Assembly (NCBI RefSeq): GCF_900104185.1
Contig: NZ_FNIZ01000001.1
Coordinates: 191,374 to 255,373 of the forward strand
Source: Halobacillus aidingensis
GTDB taxonomy: Bacteria; Bacillota; Bacilli; Bacillales; Halobacillaceae
Direction: 5' to 3'
DNA: 64,000 nucleotides
The first letter of the stretch is position 1. Each line of letters opens with the position of its first letter. Under the pieces are notes generated by a model, which was not told the DNA's origin, did not search any database, and saw only the letters and a program-made list of their open reading frames with translations. Positions 8,702 to 16,108 of the stretch are shown here, one piece after another. A program made the position numbers and the translations under genes.

Positions 8702-9124
8702 TCAGCCGCCCATGTATTGACTGCGGCAACGATTAATACAATTGAAATACGCTTGGTCATTAGATCCAAACTGTGCGGCACAATTGTTGATACAAGCCCG
8801 GTACAGATCGTGTTGGCTTTGTCCTGGTGGTGTAAATGGTCCTCCCCAGGAACCTCCGGGTTGGAATCCACCATTGTACCCGGGCGGCAGACCACCAGGG
8901 CCTATCCACTGACCTGGAACGGAAGGTTGCGGCTGCCAACTCCCACCGCCTGGACCTCCCCACGGAAATGGTTGCTGCCACTGCCCGCCAGTACCGCCGC
9001 CCCAAGTGCCTGGAGGGAATAATCCGCCAAAACCTCCTCCAGCTCCCGGGTTAAACATTCCACCACCGCCGAACACGATCCGATCCTGATTCCCGTTACT
9101 ATAATAACTTGGATATTGATTCAT
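8702..9124 (-). CDS. Gly/Trp/Pro-rich protein with C-terminal twin CX3C motif
   Basis: A protein of about 140 residues. Residues 20-105 are almost only Gly, Pro, Trp, Gln and Phe (for example FNPGAGGGFGGLFPPGTWGG), predicted disordered. The last 35 residues are different: CINNC, 13 residues, CINRC, a pattern that could make a disulfide-linked helical hairpin. There is no signal peptide or membrane segment. The start is uncertain: the ATG at 9124 has GAAGGG close upstream, while an in-frame ATG at 9151 would add nine residues. I do not recognise a named family; a spore-coat or surface role is only a guess from composition. Confidence 0.7.
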   Translation of the reverse strand: MNQYPSYYSNGNQDRIVFGGGGMFNPGAGGGFGGLFPPGTWGGGTGGQWQQPFPWGGPGGGSWQPQPSVPGQWIGPGGLPPGYNGGFQPGGSWGGPFTPPGQSQHDLYRACINNCAAQFGSNDQAYFNCINRCRSQYMGG

Positions 9125-9228
9125 CCGATCCGTCCCTTCTAAAAAACTCATACACCATATACTAAGAACCCCACCCCCAAATCGTGCCTATCCCCTCCAA
9201 TTCTCTTCATGTAAGAATTGCTCCCTAC

Positions 9229-9310
9229 ACTGGAAAACTCAGTTTCGAGACTTTTGATGAGCGGGTCGGGGCTTCGGGGGATGACTCGCTTTCCGCGGAA
9301 GCGTCAAGAG
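9229..9310 (-). repeat. Bacillaceae intergenic repeat, partial copy
   Basis: TTTCGAGACTTT, then GGGGCTTCGGGG and ACTCGCTTTCCGCGG, match the reverse complement of the copy at 9606-9765. This type of GC-rich intergenic element with CCGCGGAAAGCGAGT is dispersed in many Bacillaceae genomes (general knowledge). The stretch 9385-9495 holds another inverted pair, GGGAAACG/CGTTTCCC, and a CGTCCG/CGGACG dyad. Confidence 0.65.
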
Positions 9311-9605
9311 CCCCTCCCAAAGGTCTACGGAGTAAGCCTTGCATGGTTGGAATAAGTAATGACGAATTCCTGGCCATGGATACGGGGGCAGGGAAACGAC
9401 GGTTTGCAGTGCTTTGAATCAGTACGTAGAAAAACAAACACGTCCGGATTTCCTTCCGCTTTTCATGCGGACGTTTCCCAGCCCCTGTTCCCTCGCCTTA
9501 TTCGTGCAGTTGCTATGGTAGAAGCTACTATATCGGGTGATTCATCAGCACTTCACCACCAAAATCTGCAGGTTACTTTAAGAGGGATTTCGAAAACCTC
9601 ATTCG

Positions 9606-9765
9606 GCTAGGGGCGGAGGGGAATAGGGAGACTCCTGTGGGAAAAAAGTGCATGGTGAAACCCCGCAGGACGCAGTCCGAGGACGCTCACCGCGCTCCCG
9701 CGGAAAGCGAGTTATTCCCCGCAGCCCCTATCCTCTCAACTAAAGTCTCGAAATCGAGTCTTACA
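9606..9765 (+). repeat. Bacillaceae intergenic repeat, full-looking copy
   Basis: About 150 bases with the familiar order AGACTCCTGTGGGA, ACCCCGCAGGACG, CCGAGGACGCTCACC, CCCGCGGAAAGCGAGT, CGAGACTTTA-like end. It is inverted relative to the copy at 9229-9310, so the two bracket about 300 bases. No transposase or open frame of note lies between. It is probably a non-coding dispersed repeat and is not transcribed as protein. Confidence 0.7.
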
Positions 9766-9856
9766 CATTCCTGCCAGATAGCTTAAGATAAGAATCTCAG
9801 AGATTTTGTCGAATCGTTTGTTCCCTTGTCTTTCCCCTTGTAAGATGGATACTTTT

Positions 9857-9885
9857 TTGATAATCTTTAACTAACTAAATATTTT
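9857..9885 (+). promoter_or_regulatory. Promoter of the lysine riboswitch-dapA unit
   Basis: TTGATA and TATTTT are spaced by 17 bases, about 20 bases before the first conserved riboswitch segment. Confidence 0.5.
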
Positions 9886-9904
9886 CTTATTTCAAATGAT
9901 TTTG

Positions 9905-10080
9905 AAGTAAGGATAGAGGTGCAATGACATGAGTACACTTGTCGGAGGAGAATGAGCTCCTGAGATGAAGGTGGAAAGGGGAAATTGCCGAAGCGAAAGG
10001 GATCTCATATCCCTGATGCTGGTTCTGCTGCTTAACAAGTACAGGACTGTCATATAGGAAACTATATGGAGGGCTATCTT
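9905..10080 (+). ncRNA. Lysine riboswitch (L box)
   Basis: The conserved segments occur in order: GATAGAGGTGCAAT, AGTACA, GAAAGGGGAAATTGCCGAAG, GATGCTGGTTCTGC, ACAGGACTGTCATA and GGAGGGCTATCTT. Base-paired stems lie between them. It is followed by a terminator at 10106 and then dapA. Lysine binding should favour termination, lowering dihydrodipicolinate synthesis. Confidence 0.95.
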
Positions 10081-10105
10081 ACGCAGGAACGGTTTAAAAG
10101 TTTCT

Positions 10106-10145
10106 ACGGCAGCAGCGACGCCCTCGTTGTTGCCGTTTTTATTTT
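10106..10145 (+). terminator. Riboswitch-controlled terminator before dapA
   Basis: ACGGCAGCAGCGACG pairs with CGTTGTTGCCGT across CCCT, then TTTTTATTTT. It lies between the lysine aptamer and the dapA ribosome site. Confidence 0.85.
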
Positions 10146-10205
10146 GACTGCCGTAGCCCTCACAACCTCGAACGTATTCAAAATTCTAAACAAAGGTGTG
10201 AGGTT

Positions 10206-11102
10206 ATGAATTTCGGCCAAGTATTAACAGCAATGGTGACCCCTTTTGACAGCGAAGAAAACATTGATTTTGATGCAACTCGAGCGTTAGTCAACCACTT
10301 GATTGAAAACGGTTCGGATGCCCTGGTCATTGCAGGAACAACTGGTGAATCACCAACATTGACGACAGAAGAGAAAGTGAGCCTCTTCAAATTCGTTGTT
10401 GAAGTGGTTGACGGAAGAGTTCCTGTCGTTGCAGGTACCGGATCCAACAACACGAGAGCGTCCATCCGTTTGACTGAAGAAGCTGAGGAAGTCGGTGTCG
10501 ACGCCGTCATGCTCGTGACCCCTTATTACAATAAACCAACTCAAGAAGGTCTTTACCAGCACTTCTCTACGATTGCAAAATCTACATCGCTTCCCGTGAT
10601 GCTTTACAACATCCCAGGAAGAAGCGTCATCAACATGGAGCCGGCGTCCGTCATTCGCCTATCTCAAATCAAAAATATCGTTTCCATCAAGGAAGCAAGC
10701 GGCGACCTTGATGCGGCGACGGAAATCATTCGTGAAACGTCCGATGACTTTTCAGTTTACAGTGGCGAAGACTCCAATACGCTTCCATTCGTATCCATCG
10801 GAGGTACAGGAATCGTCTCCGTCTCCTCCCACGTGATCGGAAATGAAATGCAGCAGATGATTCAAAGTTTCCGCGAAGGCGATTTTGCTTATGCCGCCCG
10901 TCTTCACCAAAAGCTTGTTCCTGTTATGCATGCCATCTTCTCTGCACCAAGCCCGTCTCCGGTTAAAGCGGCGCTTCATGCTAAAGGTGTGGAGGTCGGT
11001 GGTGTCCGTCTTCCCCTCCTACCGCTTTCCGAAGAGGAAGAAAAGCATGTTCTCGGCGAACTTGAAAAAGTACAACCGAAAGAAGCACTCACGGCTCCAT
11101 AA
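10206..11102 (+). CDS. dapA: 4-hydroxy-tetrahydrodipicolinate synthase
   Basis: A 298-residue TIM-barrel lyase that condenses pyruvate with aspartate semialdehyde, the first step specific to lysine, diaminopimelate and dipicolinate. The Schiff-base lysine is K162 in SIKEASGD, the catalytic tyrosine is Y134 in MLYNIPGRS, and the threonine pair lies in GTTGESPTL (44-52). GAGGTT precedes the ATG. It stands alone behind a lysine riboswitch rather than in the usual asd-dapG-dapA operon, so it is either the main copy moved or a second lysine-regulated paralogue. Confidence 0.96.
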   Translation: MNFGQVLTAMVTPFDSEENIDFDATRALVNHLIENGSDALVIAGTTGESPTLTTEEKVSLFKFVVEVVDGRVPVVAGTGSNNTRASIRLTEEAEEVGVDAVMLVTPYYNKPTQEGLYQHFSTIAKSTSLPVMLYNIPGRSVINMEPASVIRLSQIKNIVSIKEASGDLDAATEIIRETSDDFSVYSGEDSNTLPFVSIGGTGIVSVSSHVIGNEMQQMIQSFREGDFAYAARLHQKLVPVMHAIFSAPSPSPVKAALHAKGVEVGGVRLPLLPLSEEEEKHVLGELEKVQPKEALTAP

Positions 11103-11103
11103 G

Positions 11104-11131
11104 AAAAACCGCCCATGCCGGGCGGTTTTTT
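11104..11131. terminator. Bidirectional terminator between dapA and clpP paralogue
   Basis: ACCGCCC/GGGCGGT stem with A residues before and T residues after. It overlaps the stop codon of the convergent ClpP gene. Confidence 0.8.
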
Positions 11132-11711
11132 ATTTTTTGTGAACAATCTCATCAATGATTCCGTATTCCTTCGCCTCTTCCGCACTCATAAAATAATCAC
11201 GGTCGGTATCCTCTGCCACCTTTTCCACAGGCTGCCCGGTCCGTTCGGCGATGATTTCATTAATGTGCTGCCTCAGTTTGATAATTCGTTTCGCTGATAT
11301 CTCTATGTCAGCCGCCTGTCCGCGAGCTCCTCCAAGTGGCTGGTGAATCATGACTTCACTATTCGGCAGAGCATACCGCTTTCCTTTTGTACCCGCCAAT
11401 AAAAGCATCGCTCCAAAAGAGGCCGCTATCCCCGTACAGATCGTCCGCACATCAGGCTGGATATACTGCATCGTATCCAGAATGGAAAAACCAGCAGTCG
11501 TCGATCCTCCTGGGCTATTGATATACAAAGAGATGTCTTTTTCCGGATCATCCGCTGCAAGGTATAAAAGTTGGGCGACGATGCTGTTGGCCATGTGATC
11601 ATTGATTTCTTCACTTACCATAACGATCCGGTCTTTCAAAAGTCGGGAGTAGATGTCGTAGGACCTCTCCCCTCTGCTTGTCTGTTCAATGACATAAGGA
11701 ATCGTATTCAT
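11130..11711 (-). CDS. clpP: ClpP-family ATP-dependent protease proteolytic subunit (paralogue)
   Basis: A 193-residue serine peptidase that assembles as a tetradecameric barrel with a ClpX or ClpC type unfoldase. The catalytic triad is S98 (AASFGAM), H123 (VMIHQPLGG) and D172 (DTDRDYF). It resembles B. subtilis ClpP along its full length but with changes around the active-site loop ([11 protein letters not shown] where the housekeeping enzyme has GMAASMGAFLL), and it lies away from the usual clpP context. It is therefore probably a second ClpP. It follows the sigma-factor gene by 15 bases, with its AAAGGAGGG site overlapping that stop codon, so the two are cotranscribed. Confidence 0.92.
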   Translation of the reverse strand: MNTIPYVIEQTSRGERSYDIYSRLLKDRIVMVSEEINDHMANSIVAQLLYLAADDPEKDISLYINSPGGSTTAGFSILDTMQYIQPDVRTICTGIAASFGAMLLLAGTKGKRYALPNSEVMIHQPLGGARGQAADIEISAKRIIKLRQHINEIIAERTGQPVEKVAEDTDRDYFMSAEEAKEYGIIDEIVHKK

Positions 11712-11726
11712 CGGATTTTCCCTCCT

Positions 11727-12383
11727 TTATGCTGCTAAAGAGAGGACGTTTAAAGGTGAAGCTGGTCGCTGATTTCTGGAAGCAGGTTTGAGGAGAATCG
11801 GAATTTTTTCAATCAATAACGTTGGATCCTGAATGGTGAGCGTTCTGACCAATGTTTGGTAGAGAAGATCGTCTTCTGAGCGGGTTCGCATCATTTGTAG
11901 CCTTTCCGCTTCGGGACACCTGTGCAGATTATCCCTCGCACGCTTCAATAACGCTTTAACTGCTGTTTCCTTCATTTGAAGCAGTTCTGCAATCTCTGCA
12001 ATTTTATAATGAAAAGCTTCTTTCAAAATAAATGTAAGCAACTGCTTCACCGTCAATTTCTCTAACAGGAGTTGAACCAAGGTTTCATCGACAGTCTCTT
12101 CTTTTTTTACAAAGTCATCCGCCGGCCTCTCCATCAAGGGTTCCTTTTTCTCCATGCGTTTTTGATCCACCCAAACATGGTAGGCGATTTTTTTAAGAAG
12201 AGCTGGTCTGATTTCCCCTGCATCATAATGCTCACACGCCCTTGCAACCGACTCCTGGGCAAGGTCTTTTCCGTCCCATCCATCGCGCGTTAAGAAAAGA
12301 CAATAGCTTAAAAGCTTATCATAGTCCTTCTCGATCTCCTCAAGACCAAGATTCCCAACGGGATTACTTGTATTTAGTTCCAC
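11727..12383 (-). CDS. Sigma-70-family RNA polymerase sigma factor (ECF-like)
   Basis: A 218-residue protein. Residues 20-80 look like sigma region 2 (GWDGKDLAQESVARACEHY, then IAYHVWVDQKRMEKKE). Residues 105-150 look like region 4 (LLTFILKEAFHYKIAEIAEL, then LLKRARDNL). About 60 residues follow that match no domain I recognise. The GTG start at 12383 is preceded by AAAGGAG. No anti-sigma gene is adjacent; instead a ClpP paralogue follows in the same operon, suggesting control of, or by, proteolysis. The target promoters are unknown. Confidence 0.8.
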   Translation of the reverse strand: MELNTSNPVGNLGLEEIEKDYDKLLSYCLFLTRDGWDGKDLAQESVARACEHYDAGEIRPALLKKIAYHVWVDQKRMEKKEPLMERPADDFVKKEETVDETLVQLLLEKLTVKQLLTFILKEAFHYKIAEIAELLQMKETAVKALLKRARDNLHRCPEAERLQMMRTRSEDDLLYQTLVRTLTIQDPTLLIEKIPILLKPASRNQRPASPLNVLSLAA

Positions 12384-12548
12384 CTTTCACACTCCTTTCG
12401 ACCTCTCACAGCTATAACGGAAAAATCCATGAAAAAGATACGGGTGTTTCTATTATTTTTATTCTATTGTGGTCGTCTAAACCCCTTTGGTTTAAAAAAG
12501 GTTAAGGTTAGCAATATTCGGTTAGAGGATAGAAAAAGGAGGGGTGCG

Positions 12549-12734
12549 ATGTTCACTCGGAGGAACCAGAAGAAAGACATCGCCCGGTTTGTTTTTCTTC
12601 TCGTCGTCATCATCATAAGTCCTTTTCTCCATGCGACATTCGATTGGTTTGTGAGTCTTGCCATCGTTTTCTTTCTTTACTTTGTCCTGATGTTCCTGGT
12701 GAAACACTTGAACAAAAAAACAAACGAATATTAA
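12549..12734 (+). CDS. Small two-helix membrane protein
   Basis: A 61-residue protein with a basic N-terminus (MFTRRNQKKDIARF), two hydrophobic helices (about 14-28 and 33-51) and a short basic tail. AAAGGAGGGG sits at the ideal distance from the ATG at 12549. It is divergent from the sigma-factor gene and ends in a terminator that belongs to a duplicated ilvE end. I do not recognise a family with a known function. Confidence 0.75.
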   Translation: MFTRRNQKKDIARFVFLLVVIIISPFLHATFDWFVSLAIVFFLYFVLMFLVKHLNKKTNEY

Positions 12735-12770
12735 AAAAAGCCTCAGGCACCAAACCTGAGGCTTCCCTTT
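12735..12770 (+). terminator. Terminator shared with the ilvE duplicate
   Basis: AAGCCTCAGG/CCTGAGGCTT stem (12738-12764) followed by TTCCCTTTT. The same hairpin with a slightly different loop lies after ilvE at 14135-14162. Confidence 0.8.
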
Positions 12771-12850
12771 TATACTTCCACTGTCCAACCATAGCGATCT
12801 TTTCTTTTTTTCCCTCCCATGTGATTGTATTATAAAGTTCTTGAAGATTG
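12770..12850 (-). pseudogene. 3' fragment of a second branched-chain aminotransferase gene
   Basis: The bases from 12736 to about 12850 match 14133 to about 14248, the last codons and terminator of ilvE, at most positions. The fragment keeps the ending DRYGWTVEV and stop, and upstream an LQELYNTIT stretch that corresponds to SQELYDTIT, but these two are in different frames. Nothing of the upstream gene is left. It looks like the remnant of a tandem ilvE copy, mostly deleted. Confidence 0.75.
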
Positions 12851-12925
12851 ATGTTTGGCAAGCCTCACTGATGAGGTAGCAGTGAAGGGCTTGCACAAAG
12901 AAATGTAGCACCGAATACCTTTTTC

Positions 12926-14017
12926 TCACTCATCTTTCACTTGAATCTCTACCATTTCTTCTTCAACTGTAGTTTCAAATAAGACTCCCCATTGATCATG
13001 ATCTTTGTTGTATTCAATTTCCCTTACACTCAAATACTCACTCTCGTGTGAGGGGCTTTGAATCTTTTCTTTTGCTTGGTCTACCGCTTTTTTAATTGCT
13101 GCAGAGGTTTTCATGTCTGCCCCCTCTGGTTGGGAGTCTTTTAAAATTTCCGTTTCCATGGCTCCCGCTTGTGCAGGAAGAGACTCCATCACATTAGTAT
13201 AAGAAACGTTCACATGATCACCTACTTTTACTGCATCTGGACGATTGCTAAACCAAATCATATCAACAAGCATTTCATTTCCTCTGACTTCAGTCACGTA
13301 TCCTTCTAATTGGCTCGGCTCATTTACTTGAACAGCAATTTCTACTTCAGCATTTTCATTCAGAAGCTTGAGTTCTTCTTCCGTTAATTGTTCTGTGACC
13401 TCGATCTTCAATTGTTTGGAAGGTGTACACGTCCCATATCCCCACAATTTATTTTCAATAGAAGAACCATCTAAAATTCCAGATAACGCATCGTGTTGTT
13501 CTCTGAGCTCATTTGCCGAAATTTCCACTTTTTCAGTATGAATCGCATTCTCATTGAATTTTTGTTTGATTTCCTTCACCGTTTTCATAAAAGATTCTTT
13601 TACTTTCTGCTCTTCTTCTGTCAACTGGTCTTTGAATTGAAGAATGATGGTTCCCTCAACCATATACATTTCACCTATGTTCCTTAAATCATCTAACGTG
13701 TAGCCTTTTTCAGAAATACTATCCCTGAAGAATTCCTGCCGTTTAGATTGGAGAGGCGTCACTTGTAACAAATCTGGATTACGTTCTTTCATTTCGTCTG
13801 ACATTTCACCCACATCATACAATTCTTTCTCTTCCGCTGATAATTCATCAAATGTCTGCCCGTCATATGTTGGCTCTGGACAGGCGTCCACAATCATTTC
13901 ATAACTTTCTTTATGATCGGCACTCATAGATTTGTTTTTCTCTTGAGGTGGTTCGGATTGACTGCACGACGATAACAAAAGCAGCCCGAACAACAAAATA
14001 CCCCCAATATCTTTCAT
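12926..14017 (-). CDS. DUF3221-like lipoprotein
   Basis: A 363-residue exported lipoprotein. A short hydrophobic signal ends in the lipobox LLSSC (C18). The middle and C-terminal part contain an OB-like segment with EGYVTEVRGNEMLVDMIW and VGDHVNVSY, typical of DUF3221 proteins of Bacillus. Charged, helical regions surround it. The ATG at 14017 follows AAAGGGGGCGG. It lies between ilvE and its duplicated end, so the insertion or deletion that made the duplicate also placed this gene. Function unknown; surface attached. Confidence 0.8.
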   Translation of the reverse strand: MKDIGGILLFGLLLLSSCSQSEPPQEKNKSMSADHKESYEMIVDACPEPTYDGQTFDELSAEEKELYDVGEMSDEMKERNPDLLQVTPLQSKRQEFFRDSISEKGYTLDDLRNIGEMYMVEGTIILQFKDQLTEEEQKVKESFMKTVKEIKQKFNENAIHTEKVEISANELREQHDALSGILDGSSIENKLWGYGTCTPSKQLKIEVTEQLTEEELKLLNENAEVEIAVQVNEPSQLEGYVTEVRGNEMLVDMIWFSNRPDAVKVGDHVNVSYTNVMESLPAQAGAMETEILKDSQPEGADMKTSAAIKKAVDQAKEKIQSPSHESEYLSVREIEYNKDHDQWGVLFETTVEEEMVEIQVKDE

Positions 14018-14132
14018 CTTTACCGCCCCCTTTTGTATAAGTAGTCGCTAAAAAATGGAAAACGTTACAGGGTTTGAATGTCCCTGTCTCTTCCACTATA
14101 ATGCTTTAGCGTAGTGGTTTTCAGATATCAAA

Positions 14133-14166
14133 AAAAGCCTCAGGCATCAATACCTGAGGCTTCCCT
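14133..14166 (-). terminator. ilvE terminator
   Basis: AAGCCTCAGG/CCTGAGGCTT stem with a run of T residues on the minus strand at 14130-14136. Confidence 0.85.
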
Positions 14167-15228
14167 TTATACTTCCACTGTCCAACCATAGCGATCTTCT
14201 TTTCTTCCCCGTTGAATCCCTGTGATCGTATCATAAAGCTCTTGCGACAAGGCACCGATTTCGTGGTCGTTGATGACCATCTTTTTGCCAAGCCAGTTTA
14301 ATTCACCAACCGGAGAAATGACGGCCGCGGTGCCTGTTCCGAAGGCTTCCTCGAGCTTGCCGTCTTCATAAGCCTGGTACAGTTCATCAATAGAAATCCG
14401 GCGCTCGTTTACAGGAACCTCCCATTTACGCAGAAGTTCTAGAATTGACGTACGCGTGATCCCTTGGAGAATGCTTCCACTCAACGCTGGAGTCACGATT
14501 TCCCCATCGATTTTGAAAAAGATGTTCATACTGCCGACTTCCTCAATGTAGCGTTTTTCCACCCCATCAAGCCATAGGACGTCGTTGTTCCCTTCTTCTG
14601 CAGCTTTCGCTTGTGCCTGGTAGCCGGATGAGTAATTGCCGGCAGTTTTCGCCATGCCTGTTCCGCCTTTGACGGCACGTGTGAATTTGTCTTCCACGTT
14701 GATCGTTACCGGCTTGATGCCACCTGAGAAATACGGGCCGACCGGTGATAAGATAATCATCAGTTTATACGATTTGGACGGAGCCACCGCAAGGTTCGGT
14801 TCTGTCGCAATAATAAATGGTCGTATGTAAAGGGACGTTCCTTCAAATGCAGGGACCCAATCTTTTTCAAGCTGGACCAATTCTTTCAAATAACCGAGTA
14901 CTTCTTGTTCATCGACCGGCGGAATGCTCAAGCGGTCACTCGATAAGTTCAGTCGCTCGAAGTTCTTCTCAGGACGGAAAAGAAGCACGCGGTTATCATC
15001 GGTTCGGTATGCCTTCAATCCTTCAAAAACGGTCTGTCCATAATGGAAAATCATCGCGGCAGGATCAAGCGTGAGCGGTTCATAAGGGACGATCCGCGGT
15101 TCATGCCAGCCTTTATTCTCTTCATAGTCCATCACAAACATGTGATCCGTGAAGGTGCGTCCGAAAGGAATCTTTTCACTCTCTGGTTTGGCTTTTTTAT
15201 GGGTTGCTTCGACGATGTTCAATGACAT
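14167..15228 (-). CDS. ilvE: Branched-chain amino acid aminotransferase
   Basis: A 353-residue PLP fold-type IV transaminase that interconverts leucine, isoleucine and valine with their 2-oxo acids. Family hallmarks are FHYGQTVFEGLKAYR (near 60), the PLP lysine in GMAKTAGNYSSGY (near 200), IEEVGSMNIFF and GSILQGITRTSILEL. The ATG giving MSLNIVEATHKK at 15228 lies eight bases after AAAAGGAG; a further ATG six bases upstream is too close to that site. It is monocistronic. No T-box or clear CodY site was seen upstream. Confidence 0.95.
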   Translation of the reverse strand: MSLNIVEATHKKAKPESEKIPFGRTFTDHMFVMDYEENKGWHEPRIVPYEPLTLDPAAMIFHYGQTVFEGLKAYRTDDNRVLLFRPEKNFERLNLSSDRLSIPPVDEQEVLGYLKELVQLEKDWVPAFEGTSLYIRPFIIATEPNLAVAPSKSYKLMIILSPVGPYFSGGIKPVTINVEDKFTRAVKGGTGMAKTAGNYSSGYQAQAKAAEEGNNDVLWLDGVEKRYIEEVGSMNIFFKIDGEIVTPALSGSILQGITRTSILELLRKWEVPVNERRISIDELYQAYEDGKLEEAFGTGTAAVISPVGELNWLGKKMVINDHEIGALSQELYDTITGIQRGRKEDRYGWTVEV

Positions 15229-15380
15229 TTTCATGACTCCTTTTCTATGGTGGTCTTTGAATATTAGTATCCATTGTACGCCCATCCTCTTCTTTTTTAA
15301 AGAGGATTTGACGCAATGGTCAAAATATTTTTACTACACTACCGCTTTTTCGTAATAAAATGCGTAAGTACCTGTACATT

Positions 15381-15389
15381 TGCTATACT
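15381..15389 (+). promoter_or_regulatory. Extended -10 promoter of bceRS
   Basis: TGCTATACT gives a TG-n-TATACT extended -10 about 35 bases before the start codon. The -35 region is poor. Confidence 0.45.
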
Positions 15390-15424
15390 GATAAAAGGTA
15401 AAATACGGAAAGGTGGTGTCCCCT

Positions 15425-16108
15425 TTGTTCAAATTGCTGTTAATTGAAGATGACCGTACCCTTTTTCAGGAGATGGAAGAACGTCTTTCGCAGTGGTCGT
15501 ATGAAGTCCACGGCATCAGTGACTTCAGCCGGGTGATGGAAGTATTCACGGATGTCGATCCCCATCTTGTCATCATCGACATTCAGCTTCCGAAGTTTGA
15601 CGGCTTCCACTGGTGCCGGTTGATCCGTGAACATTCCAATGTCCCGATCATCTTCCTGTCCTCGAGGGACCACCCGACAGACATGGTGATGTCAATGAAC
15701 CTTGGTGCGGACGATTTCGTACAAAAACCGTTCCACTTTGATGTGCTGATCGCGAAAATCCAGGCGATCCTTCGTCGAGTTTATAACTACAATACCGATC
15801 AAAATGAATTGAAAACGTGGCTCGGTGCAACCATCGACTATGAACGAAACCGGGTCTCGAATGACGATGGAACCGTCGACCTTACGAAAAATGAAATGCT
15901 CATCTTAAAGCAGCTGATCGAGAAAAAAAGCAAAATTGTCAGCCGTGAGGAAATCATCCATCGCCTGTGGGAAGACGAACGGTTCGTCAGTGACAACACC
16001 CTCACGGTCAACGTCAATCGACTGCGCAAAAAGCTTGCAGAACTTGGACTTGGTGATGCCATTGAAACGAAGGTCGGTCAAGGGTATGTCGCGAGGGACG
16101 AGTCATGA
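15425..16108 (+). CDS. bceR: Response regulator BceR
   Basis: An OmpR-type regulator of about 227 residues. The receiver has D52 (IIDIQLPKFDG) as phospho-acceptor, and the winged-helix domain ends with TVNVNRLRKKL and VGQGYVA. The sequence starting MFKLLLIEDD matches B. subtilis BceR almost residue by residue, which selects the TTG at 15425, eight bases after GGAAAGGTGG, over the GTG codons at 15413 and 15416. It overlaps bceS by four bases. It activates bceAB in response to bacitracin-like peptides through flux sensing by BceAB. Confidence 0.93.
   Translation: MFKLLLIEDDRTLFQEMEERLSQWSYEVHGISDFSRVMEVFTDVDPHLVIIDIQLPKFDGFHWCRLIREHSNVPIIFLSSRDHPTDMVMSMNLGADDFVQKPFHFDVLIAKIQAILRRVYNYNTDQNELKTWLGATIDYERNRVSNDDGTVDLTKNEMLILKQLIEKKSKIVSREEIIHRLWEDERFVSDNTLTVNVNRLRKKLAELGLGDAIETKVGQGYVARDES

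Noticed and set aside
9184-9417. A plus-strand frame in the repeat region upstream of dapA
   Set aside because: It runs through the dispersed GC-rich repeat and lacks a good ribosome site.
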